From contig JANRJF010000065.1 of the NCBI GenBank assembly GCA_033764095.1, positions 1-16,061 on the forward strand: DNA of 16,061 bases. Reading direction: 5' to 3'. Of this stretch, positions 7,239 to 13,684 are shown one piece after another. The notes below the pieces were generated by a model. The model was not told the origin of the DNA and ran no database searches. It saw only the letters and a list, made by a program, of their open reading frames with translations. Position 1 is the first letter of the stretch. Every line of letters begins with the position of its first letter. The translations under genes and the position numbers were made by a program. Source of the stretch: JBDTMT01 sp033764095 (GTDB taxonomy: Bacteria; Desulfobacterota; Binatia; HRBIN30; CADEER01).

Positions 7239-8864
7239 GACGCGGCGCCGGCGCAGCAACGCCAGCAGCGGCACGGCGAGCAGCAGGGCGATCCCGCCGC
7301 CGGACGCGCGCGCCGCGACCTGGCAGCCGCCGGCACCGCCGCTGCCCACCTGCGGCGAGCTGCCGACATCGGCCGGCTGCACCTCGATCGTTGCCTCGTC
7401 GCAACCGAGCGGGATCGGGAAGCCGTCCGGGTCGGAGGCGCCGGCGGTCGCACAGCTGAGCCGGTAGGCGCCGGGCGGCGTGTCCGCCGGAATCGGCACC
7501 GCGCAGGTGAAGAGCTCCGCGCCGTCGTCGATCGGATCGGCGTCGAGGAATGAGATCACCGTCGAACGCACCGACACGCAGCCGCTTGCCCCCGGCTCGA
7601 GACAGGCCCAGGCGCTCTGCGGCTTGTCGATCGCCGGATTTACCGTGCATTGCACGCGGCGGCCGTCGGGCCCGGCGAGCCCGAAGGGGACGGCGTTGGC
7701 GGTGAACAGGTCGGCCTGCAGCGCGGTCACGGTGCGACCGTAGCGATGCAGGCGAACGCTGACCGAGACTGTCTCGCCCGGCTTGCCGCTGCCGCCGCTG
7801 ATCTCCAGGCAGGCGCCGTCATCCGGGCAGAGCAACGGCGGCGCCGCGCAGCTGCCGTCGGTCCAGACCGTCGGCACGACGCCGTCGCGCACATTGGCCG
7901 TCACGCGGCGCGGCGTCAGCGATGTCACATCGACCTGCGTACTGCTCTCATCGCCAGGACAGGCGCGCCGCACGACGCGCGCCCCGCTGATCAGCACGCA
8001 GCCCGCCTTCTCGAAGCCGACGATGGTGCCGCTCGGCAGCTCGCCGACCACCTGTTCCCTGGCGGTGTCGATCACCAGCGTCGGGCGGTCGCCGTCGACC
8101 ACCGCCTGCCAGGCGACGTACAGACGGCGCCCGTCCGGCGACAGGGTGAGACCACCGCCGGTGACGATCGGCACGGCGAGCCGATGCGGTGCACCGCTGG
8201 CCGGAATCGCCCAGAGCGCCCCGTCGAACGCACCCCGCTCCTCGGCCTGCAGCACATAGGCGACCGGCGCGGTCGGGCTGGCGACCAGCAGCGCCGACTT
8301 GTGCCAGACGAGCGGAGGGGTCTGCGCGGCGGCGATCGTGCGTCGTGCCAGGTCGATGGCGTAGATCACCTGCTCACCGTCGTACGCCTGCACGAACAGC
8401 CAGCGACCGCGATCGGCAACCGCGAGCTGGCGTATGTCGTAGGTGCCGAAGGGCAGGGGGACGGCGGCGTGCGGCGCCAGGGTGTCCGGATCGTAGCTCT
8501 GCACGGAGAGCGCGTCGCCGGTGCGCCCGACGACGTGCAGCACGCCATCGGGTCCGACCGCGAGCGCGATGACCTGCGCGCTGTCGGTGAGCGTGTCGAC
8601 CACGCTCAGGCTGCTGAGATCGACGACCAGCACGCCCGCACTGGCGCTGACGTAGGCGCGTTGCCCGTCGGGCGAGAGCGCCACCCGCACCGGCCGCCGT
8701 CCGACGACCGCCTCGCTGGGTGGCTCACCGGAGGTGAGATTGGTCAGGCGCAGCGTGTCGTAGAAGCCGGTCTCGACCCGGCATAGCTGGTCCGCTGCAG
8801 CCGCGAGCGGCGCGGCCAGGGCGCAGAGGCCAATCACCCATACCGACACTGTGCTTCGACGCAT
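7233..8864 (-). CDS. secreted beta-propeller protein with cohesin-like domain and MYXO-CTERM-like anchor
   Basis: 543 aa. The ATG at 8864 is preceded by GGGGAGGGG and opens a Sec signal peptide (RRSTVSVWVIGLCALAAPLA, cleavage probably near AAA-ADQ). Residues of about 45-300 carry YVTN/NHL-type propeller repeats such as VRVALSPDGQRAYVSAS, VIALAVGPDGVLHVVG and GGLTLSPDGRRLYVAW. Then comes a beta-rich segment starting CLEISGGSGKPGETVSVSV and including a DGAELFTC...GAYRLSC pattern, which resembles cohesin-type domains. The extreme C-terminus has GGC (Cys514), a hydrophobic helix and RRRRVL, the layout of the MYXO-CTERM sorting tail. It is therefore probably surface-displayed, with the propeller binding something unknown. 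A frame extends upstream to 9965 but is shadow of qor. The cohesin-like call is weaker than the propeller call. Confidence 0.85.
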   Translation of the reverse strand: MRRSTVSVWVIGLCALAAPLAAAADQLCRVETGFYDTLRLTNLTSGEPPSEAVVGRRPVRVALSPDGQRAYVSASAGVLVVDLSSLSVVDTLTDSAQVIALAVGPDGVLHVVGRTGDALSVQSYDPDTLAPHAAVPLPFGTYDIRQLAVADRGRWLFVQAYDGEQVIYAIDLARRTIAAAQTPPLVWHKSALLVASPTAPVAYVLQAEERGAFDGALWAIPASGAPHRLAVPIVTGGGLTLSPDGRRLYVAWQAVVDGDRPTLVIDTAREQVVGELPSGTIVGFEKAGCVLISGARVVRRACPGDESSTQVDVTSLTPRRVTANVRDGVVPTVWTDGSCAAPPLLCPDDGACLEISGGSGKPGETVSVSVRLHRYGRTVTALQADLFTANAVPFGLAGPDGRRVQCTVNPAIDKPQSAWACLEPGASGCVSVRSTVISFLDADPIDDGAELFTCAVPIPADTPPGAYRLSCATAGASDPDGFPIPLGCDEATIEVQPADVGSSPQVGSGGAGGCQVAARASGGGIALLLAVPLLALLRRRRVL

Positions 8865-9038
8865 GATCCCCTCCCCGGGCAAGCACGAGAGCAAGATCCA
8901 TGCTGCGCTGGTGCCGCCCCCGGGGTAACCGAGACGCCCCGATGCGTGATGGCGCTGCACGCGCAACCGCGCAAGGGCGGCGCGCGGATGCAAGCAGGTG
9001 AATCTCGCACCGCGGCGCCGCTGTGCTATGGCCGCGGC
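8865..9038. promoter_or_regulatory. divergent intergenic region, propeller gene / qor
   Basis: 174 nt between two divergent starts, so it must hold at least one promoter in each direction unless initiation lies inside a gene. On the minus side a strong Shine-Dalgarno (GGGGAGGGG) precedes the propeller ATG. On the plus side the only clear signal is TGCTATGGC just before the qor ATG. CCCCGGGG at about 8918-8925 is palindromic but in GC-rich DNA is not informative. Confidence 0.45.
9024..9038 (+). promoter_or_regulatory. putative extended -10, leaderless start of qor
   Basis: TGCTATGGC (TG-n-TATGGC, hexamer 9027-9032) ends 6 nt before the ATG at 9039, the same geometry as at 4871-4885. There is no Shine-Dalgarno and no convincing -35. 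A leaderless transcript beginning at or next to the ATG is the inference. Confidence 0.4.
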
Positions 9039-10016
9039 ATGCGTTGCCACGCGATTCGTATCCACGCCACCGGCGGGCCCGAGGTGCTGCACTGGGAAGA
9101 GGTCGAGGTGGGCGAGCCCGGCGTCGGCGAGGTGCGCCTGCGCCAGACCGCGGTCGGCCTCAACTACATCGACACCTACCATCGCAGCGGGCTCTATCCG
9201 GTGCCGCTGCCGATCGGCATCGGGCTGGAGGGCGCCGCCGTCGTCGATGCGGTGGGCGAACAGGTCGACGATCTGCGCGTCGGCGATCGGGTCGCCTACG
9301 CCTCGGCGCCGCTCGGCGCCTACGCCGAGTGGCGCCTGTATCCGGCGGCGCGGCTGGTGAAGCTGCCGGACGCGATCGACGACCGGCAGGCGGCCGGCAT
9401 GATGCTGCAGGGCATGACCGTCGAGTACCTGGTGCGCCGCACCTATGCGGTGCAGGCCGGGCAGACGGTGTTGTTCCACGCCGCCGCCGGCGGCGTCGGG
9501 CTGATCGCCTGCCAATGGCTCAAGCATCTCGGCGCGACGGTGATCGGCACCGCCGGCGGCCCGGAGAAGATGGCGCTGGCGCGCGAGCACGGCTGCGATC
9601 ACGTCATCGACTATCGCCACGAAGACGTCGCCAGCCGGGTGCGCGAGCTCACCGGCGGCGCCGGCGTGCCGGTGGTCTACGACGGCGTCGGCCGCGACAC
9701 CTTCCAGGCCTCGCTCGACAGCCTGGCGCGGCGCGGCATGCTGGTGGTGTTCGGCAACGCCTCCGGTCCGGTGCCGCCGTTCGAGCCCGCCATCCTGTCG
9801 GCCAAGGGCTCGCTCTATCTCACCCGCCCGTCGCTGATTGACTACACCTTCACGCGCGCCGAGCTGCTCGCCTCCGCCGCCGCGCTGTTCGAGGTCGTGC
9901 TCCGCGGCGCGGTGAGGATCCCGGTGAACCAGACCTACGCGCTGCGCGACGCCGCCCAGGCGCATCGCGACCTGGAAGGGCGCAAGACCACCGGTTCGAC
10001 GGTGCTGATTCCGTGA
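9039..10016 (+). CDS. qor: NADPH:quinone oxidoreductase (zeta-crystallin type)
   Basis: 325 aa, the same size as E. coli Qor (327 aa) and collinear with it: zinc-free MDR-superfamily enzyme reducing quinones with NADPH. Visible landmarks are ATGGPEVLHWEEVEV near the start, NYIDTYHRSGLYP (42-54), GLEGAAVVDAVG (62-73), the nucleotide-binding FHAAAGGVGLIACQWLKHLG (146-165), IDYRHEDV (190-197), VVYDGVGRDTFQ and the C-terminal TGSTVLIP. No structural or catalytic zinc Cys cluster is present, as expected for this branch. I chose ATG 9039 because it aligns with the family N-terminus; an in-frame GTG at 8946 would add 31 residues unlike the family. Cytosolic. Convergent with the LLM gene. Confidence 0.93.
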   Translation: MRCHAIRIHATGGPEVLHWEEVEVGEPGVGEVRLRQTAVGLNYIDTYHRSGLYPVPLPIGIGLEGAAVVDAVGEQVDDLRVGDRVAYASAPLGAYAEWRLYPAARLVKLPDAIDDRQAAGMMLQGMTVEYLVRRTYAVQAGQTVLFHAAAGGVGLIACQWLKHLGATVIGTAGGPEKMALAREHGCDHVIDYRHEDVASRVRELTGGAGVPVVYDGVGRDTFQASLDSLARRGMLVVFGNASGPVPPFEPAILSAKGSLYLTRPSLIDYTFTRAELLASAAALFEVVLRGAVRIPVNQTYALRDAAQAHRDLEGRKTTGSTVLIP

Positions 10017-10021
10017 GCAGT

Positions 10022-10155
10022 CGGTAGCGCGGGCCGCCGCGCCAGCGTCGAGGTCGGCGATCCACCGCCGTATGGACGTGGACGAAGAGCGCCTCGTCTA
10101 CCCCAATCATTCAGGTCGGCGGGCTCGACGGCGGGGACGGAGCCCCGCGCTACCG
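10022..10155. repeat. 134-bp MITE/REP-like element with 12-bp terminal inverted repeats
   Basis: CGGTAGCGCGGG at 10022-10033 is exactly repeated in inverted orientation at 10144-10155. Inside are further hairpins: GTGGACGA (10078-10085) with TCGTCTAC (10094-10101, one G-U pair), and a GCGGGG/CCCCGC stem close to the right end. The element fills almost all of the 142-nt gap between the convergent qor and LLM genes and contains no open frame of note. It could be a mobile non-autonomous repeat, a REP-like structure or a complex bidirectional terminator. Confidence 0.6.
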
Positions 10156-10158
10156 CCA

Positions 10159-11172
10159 TCAGGAAGCGCCCTTGAACGCCGCGACGATCTCCGCCACCGC
10201 CTCCGGATCGGTCTCGTTGTAGAGCACCAGGCTGGTGCGCTCGGCGAACTCGTTGCGCGCCCGCAGCGCGCGGCCGACCGCGGCCGGCGTGCCGCTGACG
10301 CCGACGACGTCGAGCATCTCGTCGGTCACCAGGCCGACCATCTCCGCCCACTGCCCCTGCTTGGAGAGGCGGTGGAGCTGCGGCTGCAGATGCCCCCAGC
10401 CGTGGTGGTCGAGCATCACCTTGTAGCCCGGCGTCGAGCCGTAGAAGGCGATCTGCGCCTTGGCGTTCTGGCGTGCGCGGGCGATCTCTTCGTCGCTGCG
10501 CCCGACCATGGTGATGGTCTGACAGCAGATGGCGAGCTGCTCGCGCTGGCGGCCGCCGCGCGCCAACCCTTCGCGCAACGCCGGGGTGGCGACCTCGCGC
10601 ACGTAGCATGGCGAGTTGAGCGGGTGGACGATCCAGCCGTCCGCCACCTCGCCGGCGACCCGCACCATCGCCGGACCGAAGCCGGCGAGAAAGACGCGCG
10701 GCGCGCCGTACGGGTTCGGACCGGGGCTGAGGAACGGCGTCATCAGCGTGTGGGTGTAGAACGCGCCGCGGAAGTCGAGCCGCTCGCCGCTCTCCCAGGC
10801 GCGCCAGATGGCGCGCAGCGCCTGCACGAACTCACGCATGCGCGCATTCGGCTTCAGCCAGGGCTCGCTGAAGCGCCGCTCGATGTGCGGCCGGATCTGC
10901 GTGCCGAGCCCGAGGATGAAGCGCCCCTGCGCCAGCAGCTGCAGGTCGTTGGCGGTGTAGGCACACACCATCGGGTTGCGCGCGAAGGCGATCGCCACCG
11001 CCGTGGTCAGCTCGACGCGCGTCGTCTCGCGCGCCGCCAGCGCCAGCGGCAGGAACGGATCGTGCGCGCCCTCGAAGCTCTGGATGCCGTCGAGCCCCTG
11101 CGCTTCCAGGTCGCGCGCGGCGGCCGGCGTCGAGGCGGGATCGGCAGTGAGCAGGGCGGCGTCGAGCTTCAT
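10159..11172 (-). CDS. LLM class F420-dependent oxidoreductase (TIGR03617-like)
   Basis: 337 aa, luciferase-like TIM-barrel fold (PF00296). It begins MKLDAALLTADPASTPAAAR and contains GIQSFEGAHDPFLPLALAAR (29-48), an AIAFARNPM segment and GRFILGLGTQIRPHIERR (83-100), the typical core of F420-dependent LLM enzymes, closest in my judgement to the MSMEG_2256-type subfamily (TIGR03617). Such enzymes use reduced F420 (some use FMN) to act on substrates that are mostly unknown, so no substrate is assigned. The start is ATG 11172, since the family begins MKLDA; no clear Shine-Dalgarno is present, and a TGCTAGCTG box lies about 20 nt upstream of the ATG. The frame is open further upstream to 11352 but reads Arg-rich. 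Cytosolic. Confidence 0.9.
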   Translation of the reverse strand: MKLDAALLTADPASTPAAARDLEAQGLDGIQSFEGAHDPFLPLALAARETTRVELTTAVAIAFARNPMVCAYTANDLQLLAQGRFILGLGTQIRPHIERRFSEPWLKPNARMREFVQALRAIWRAWESGERLDFRGAFYTHTLMTPFLSPGPNPYGAPRVFLAGFGPAMVRVAGEVADGWIVHPLNSPCYVREVATPALREGLARGGRQREQLAICCQTITMVGRSDEEIARARQNAKAQIAFYGSTPGYKVMLDHHGWGHLQPQLHRLSKQGQWAEMVGLVTDEMLDVVGVSGTPAAVGRALRARNEFAERTSLVLYNETDPEAVAEIVAAFKGAS

Positions 11173-11309
11173 CGGAGACAGCGAGCTGGAGGCAGCTAGC
11201 ACTGCCACGGCGCGCGCACCAGCGAGGCATCGGGACCGCCCGCCTCGCCAGGCTCGGCGCCGCTTGACTTCGCGGCCGGCGAACGCGCCTGCTGCGCGCA
11301 GGAGGGGAG
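11173..11309. promoter_or_regulatory. divergent intergenic region, LLM gene / propeller gene
   Basis: 137 nt between divergent starts. On the minus strand TGCTAGCTG (hexamer 11198-11193) is an extended -10 candidate with a leader of roughly 14 nt. On the plus strand a small hairpin, CCTGC (11288-11292) with GCAGG (11298-11302), runs into the Shine-Dalgarno GGAGGGG (11301-11307) of the downstream gene and could partly mask it. Both are weak calls. Confidence 0.35.
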
Positions 11310-12698
11310 ATGCGCAGGGATCGCAGGCTTGGGGGAGCCGCATGCGCCGCATGGGCAGCGGCGGTGCTGTTGGCGGCGACAGGGCCGGGGGCGCGCGCCG
11401 ACCAGTTCGTCGTCGAGGCGAACGCGTACCTGATCGGACAGGCGCCCGATTGGCTCGATGATGAAACGGTCGTCTGGCACGACCCGAACGTCCGCGACGA
11501 GGGCGGCGACGGCGCGGTGCAGGTCTACCGCTCGAAGCTCGACGGCTCGCAGAAGCTCTGCCTCACCTGCGGGCTCGCTGGGCCCAACCAGGTGGTGGCG
11601 GTGCGGCCGGGCGGCGAGTGGATCCTCTTCCACTCCTGGGTCGGCCACGACGTGCGCATCGGCGGGCCCGGCTTCGGCGGCATCGGCTCCGACGTCTGGG
11701 TGATGCGCAGCGACGGCACGCAGCGCACCAACCTGACGCGCAGCGCCGAGCTCTACGACAACTTCCACGCCTACTGGTCGCCGGACGGCGCGCACATCGT
11801 CTGGACCAAGCTCAACTGGAACACCGAGGAGGGCGGCACGGGCCGCTCCGACATCCGCGTCGCGCGCTTCGTCGCGGACGGTCCGCAGGGACCGCACCTG
11901 GAGAACGAGCACGTCGTGCGGCCGGCCAACGGCCACTGGTACGAGACGCAGTGGTGGGCGCCGGACGGCTCCGGCTTCCTCTACACCGAGACCGCCAACA
12001 CGGCGATCAACCCGGAGCTGTTCTTCTGCCGCCTGCCGGATCCCGACGCCGGTGGCTGCCGCCGCGTACGGCTGACGCGCGACCCGGCCTGGGACGAACA
12101 GGCGGTGTTCACTCCCGACATGCGCCGCATCCTGTTCATGTCGTCGCGCCGCCTCCCGGGCGCGCACAACGACTGGGCGCAGCTCGCCACCTTCCTCGCG
12201 CTGCCGGCGACCTACGACTACGTGCTCATCCTGTTCGTCTTCAGCGACAGCTTTCTGCAGCCGGTGCTGCAGCAACCCACCGACCTCTACGAGCTGACGC
12301 TCGACTGGAACCGCGCGCACACCCTGTTCCGTCCCGGGCAGCTGCGGCGGCTGACGCACAGCGGCGAGCAGGGGTGGGTGATCCCCGAGTTCGCCTGGGA
12401 CCCGAGCGGCCGCCGGCTGCTGTGGACGCAGAACAAGTTCGCCGACGGGCGGCGCGTCGATCAGGGCTGCCTGATGCGCAAGCTGCGCGCCGGCTTCCTG
12501 GCGCGACTGCGCAACGTCAAAGCGGTGAGCGAGATTCCGTTCGGTATCGTGCCGGAGATCCGCGAGGCAGCGATCGGTCTGCTGCGCGATCCGCGGACCG
12601 TCGACTACCGGGGACTGGGCTGCGGCGGCGACCAGCCGGACGCGCAACCGTCGTGGGCACAGGCCACAGTCATCGGCCGCTACGTCGCGGAGCGCTGA
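11310..12698 (+). CDS. secreted TolB/PD40-type beta-propeller protein
   Basis: 462 aa. The ATG at 11310 follows GGAGGGG and opens a signal peptide (basic MRRDRR, hydrophobic AAWAAAVLLAA, cleavage probably after GARA near residue 30). The mature part carries WD40-like PD40 repeats as in the TolB propeller: WSPDGAHIVWTK (156-167), WAPDGSGFLYTE (216-227), FTPDMRRILFMSSR (267-280) and WDPSGRRLLWTQ (363-374). Oddities are a CLTC (84-87) pair and a hydrophobic run YDYVLILFVFSDSFLQ (302-317), which may be a buried blade strand. It lacks the TolB N-terminal domain, and no tol-pal genes are adjacent, so it is not TolB itself. A periplasmic or extracellular binding scaffold is likely; the ligand is unknown. 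Confidence 0.85.
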   Translation: MRRDRRLGGAACAAWAAAVLLAATGPGARADQFVVEANAYLIGQAPDWLDDETVVWHDPNVRDEGGDGAVQVYRSKLDGSQKLCLTCGLAGPNQVVAVRPGGEWILFHSWVGHDVRIGGPGFGGIGSDVWVMRSDGTQRTNLTRSAELYDNFHAYWSPDGAHIVWTKLNWNTEEGGTGRSDIRVARFVADGPQGPHLENEHVVRPANGHWYETQWWAPDGSGFLYTETANTAINPELFFCRLPDPDAGGCRRVRLTRDPAWDEQAVFTPDMRRILFMSSRRLPGAHNDWAQLATFLALPATYDYVLILFVFSDSFLQPVLQQPTDLYELTLDWNRAHTLFRPGQLRRLTHSGEQGWVIPEFAWDPSGRRLLWTQNKFADGRRVDQGCLMRKLRAGFLARLRNVKAVSEIPFGIVPEIREAAIGLLRDPRTVDYRGLGCGGDQPDAQPSWAQATVIGRYVAER

Positions 12699-12713
12699 TC
12701 CGAAGGCCGCCGC

Positions 12714-12944
12714 TCACGGCAGGCGCGCGATCACCGGCGCGCTGAGCAGCACCAGCAGCGCGCCGACGAGGGTGCAGGTGGCGGCGATGCCGATCAGCAC
12801 GCGTCGGTCGCGCAGGTACGCGTCGCTGCGATCGGGATCTATACCGGCCAGCACCGCGCCGGCAAGGACGAACAGCAGCGCGAGCAGCCCACCGAGCACG
12901 GGACCCAAACCAGCTGCGGATTCGATCGTCATGCCCGAGGTCAT
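12714..12944 (-). CDS. small two-helix membrane protein, function unknown
   Basis: About 76 aa from ATG 12944 (or 72 from ATG 12932; neither has a good Shine-Dalgarno). Two hydrophobic helices are visible, VLGGLLALLFVLAGAVLAG and VLIGIAATCTLVGALLVLL, joined by a charged loop, IDPDRSDAYLRDRR. It ends APVIARLP. The alternation of two clean helices with a charged loop is unlikely in a random shadow frame, which is the main support. The upstream part of the frame is Ser/Arg/Ala-rich and probably not translated. No family is recognised. It converges on the propeller gene with 15 nt between stops. Confidence 0.5.
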   Translation of the reverse strand: MTSGMTIESAAGLGPVLGGLLALLFVLAGAVLAGIDPDRSDAYLRDRRVLIGIAATCTLVGALLVLLSAPVIARLP

Positions 12945-13030
12945 GGCAAGCGGCGTGCCGCGGTCCGCTGGTGTTCCCAGTGCCGCTGCGCCGCCCTGGG
13001 ACTGCGAAGCGTCGTTAGCGGAGGTGGACG

Positions 13031-13069
13031 CCCTGCTGCGCCTGCTTGGCGGCGGGCTGCGCAGCAGGG
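13031..13069. repeat. 11-bp perfect inverted repeat upstream of the SnoaL-like gene
   Basis: CCCTGCTGCGC (13031-13041) and GCGCAGCAGGG (13059-13069) are exact reverse complements separated by 17 nt. They lie in the 208-nt divergent gap between the small membrane gene and the SnoaL-like gene. They could be an operator, the stem of an untranslated leader or chance; an 11-bp perfect match is longer than most random ones nearby. Confidence 0.4.
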
Positions 13070-13097
13070 GCGCGGCTCGCGGCGTTGCGTCCGGGCT

Positions 13098-13126
13098 TTG
13101 CATCGGCCCACGTTCGCCGGCATAGA
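13098..13126 (+). promoter_or_regulatory. weak candidate promoter of the SnoaL-like gene
   Basis: TTGCAT (13098-13103), a 17-nt spacer and CATAGA (13121-13126), followed by AAAGGGGG (13137-13144) as Shine-Dalgarno before the ATG at 13153. Each box matches the sigma-70 consensus at only about half its positions; the correct spacing is the main support. Confidence 0.28.
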
Positions 13127-13152
13127 TCCGCTCGCGAAAGGGGGCCCCCGCC

Positions 13153-13596
13153 ATGTCGAAGAATCTTGCCATCCTCGGCGACTACAGCGCGCGCATGAGC
13201 AGTGGCGACTACCGCGCCGTCTACGAGGTGTTCGCGCCCGAGTTCTTCAGCCACGTCACGCCGCGCGTCAGCCCGGAGGCGGTCGGCACCGACATCCGCG
13301 GGCAGGAGCAGAAGTTCTGGGAGTCGGCCAAGGCGGCGTTCAGCGACATGCAGTTCCGCGTCGACCTGCTGATCGAGAAGGACGACCTGATCGTCTCCAA
13401 CTGGACGCTCACCGGTCTGCACGACGGCGCCGCGTACTACGGCGTGCCGCCGTCGGGGAAGCGCGTCGAGATCAACGGCACCGCCATCCTGCGCATGCGC
13501 GACGGCAAGGTGGTCGAGCACTGGGGCGGCCCGCACTGCATGAACGGCATCGGCCTCTCGACCCACACCGACGCGCACACCGCGCGCGCCGCCTGA
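13153..13596 (+). CDS. SnoaL-like / ester cyclase-like NTF2-fold protein
   Basis: 147 aa, full length for the SnoaL-like (NTF2 superfamily) fold. The N-terminal helices include NLAILGDYSARMSSGDYRAV and YEVFAPEFFSHVTP, followed by FWESAKAAFSDMQFRVDLLI (56-74) and IVSNWTLTGLHDG. The family pattern GVPPSGKRVEINGTAILRM (97-115) then DGKVVEHWG (117-125) is clear. SnoaL itself is a polyketide aldol cyclase, but most relatives like this have unassigned substrates, and no polyketide genes are nearby, so cyclase activity is not claimed. AAAGGGGG lies about 8 nt upstream of the ATG. A palindromic element begins 18 nt after the stop. Probably cytosolic and monocistronic. Confidence 0.88.
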   Translation: MSKNLAILGDYSARMSSGDYRAVYEVFAPEFFSHVTPRVSPEAVGTDIRGQEQKFWESAKAAFSDMQFRVDLLIEKDDLIVSNWTLTGLHDGAAYYGVPPSGKRVEINGTAILRMRDGKVVEHWGGPHCMNGIGLSTHTDAHTARAA

Positions 13597-13614
13597 CGGT
13601 TCGTCCTCGACCCG

Positions 13615-13678
13615 TCTTCACCACCAAGGCACAAAGACGCCAATGCCGCTTTGTGCCTTCGTGTCTTTGTGGTGAAGA
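13615..13678 (+). repeat. palindromic intergenic element A
   Basis: Outer arms TCTTCACCAC (13615-13624) and GTGGTGAAGA (13669-13678) are exact reverse complements. Inner arms AAGGCACAAAG (13626-13636) and CTTTGTGCCTT (13649-13659) are also exact. The right side carries nine bases between its two arms where the left has one, so the stem has an asymmetric bulge. It fills most of the 88-nt gap between the SnoaL-like and glycosyltransferase genes. It shares the TCACCAC/GTGGTGA termini with the element at 15651-15709. Confidence 0.7.
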
Positions 13679-13684
13679 AACGCA

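Noticed and set aside
7650..8786. 378-aa plus-strand open frame opposite the beta-propeller gene
   Set aside because: Shadow composition and no start signals; the minus strand has signal peptide, propeller repeats and sorting tail.
8946..9038. GTG at 8946 as the start of qor
   Set aside because: The extra 31 residues do not align with the Qor family N-terminus; ATG 9039 gives the expected length.
8865..9965. Upstream extension of the propeller frame to 910 aa
   Set aside because: It lies opposite qor, is His/Arg/Ala-rich without any domain, and the ATG at 8864 has a strong Shine-Dalgarno and signal peptide.
11196..12647. 483-aa minus-strand open frame opposite the TolB-like gene
   Set aside because: Low-complexity Arg/Val/Ala/His composition with no recognisable domain; the opposite strand has a signal peptide and PD40 repeats.
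13005..13020. CGTTAGCG as a possible integron attC core site
   Set aside because: A single GTTAGC-like core without the paired partner site, repeat array or integrase; no cassette structure is present.
13153..13596. SnoaL-like protein as part of a polyketide cluster
   Set aside because: No polyketide synthase, acyl carrier or tailoring genes are nearby; the fold is common in unrelated roles.
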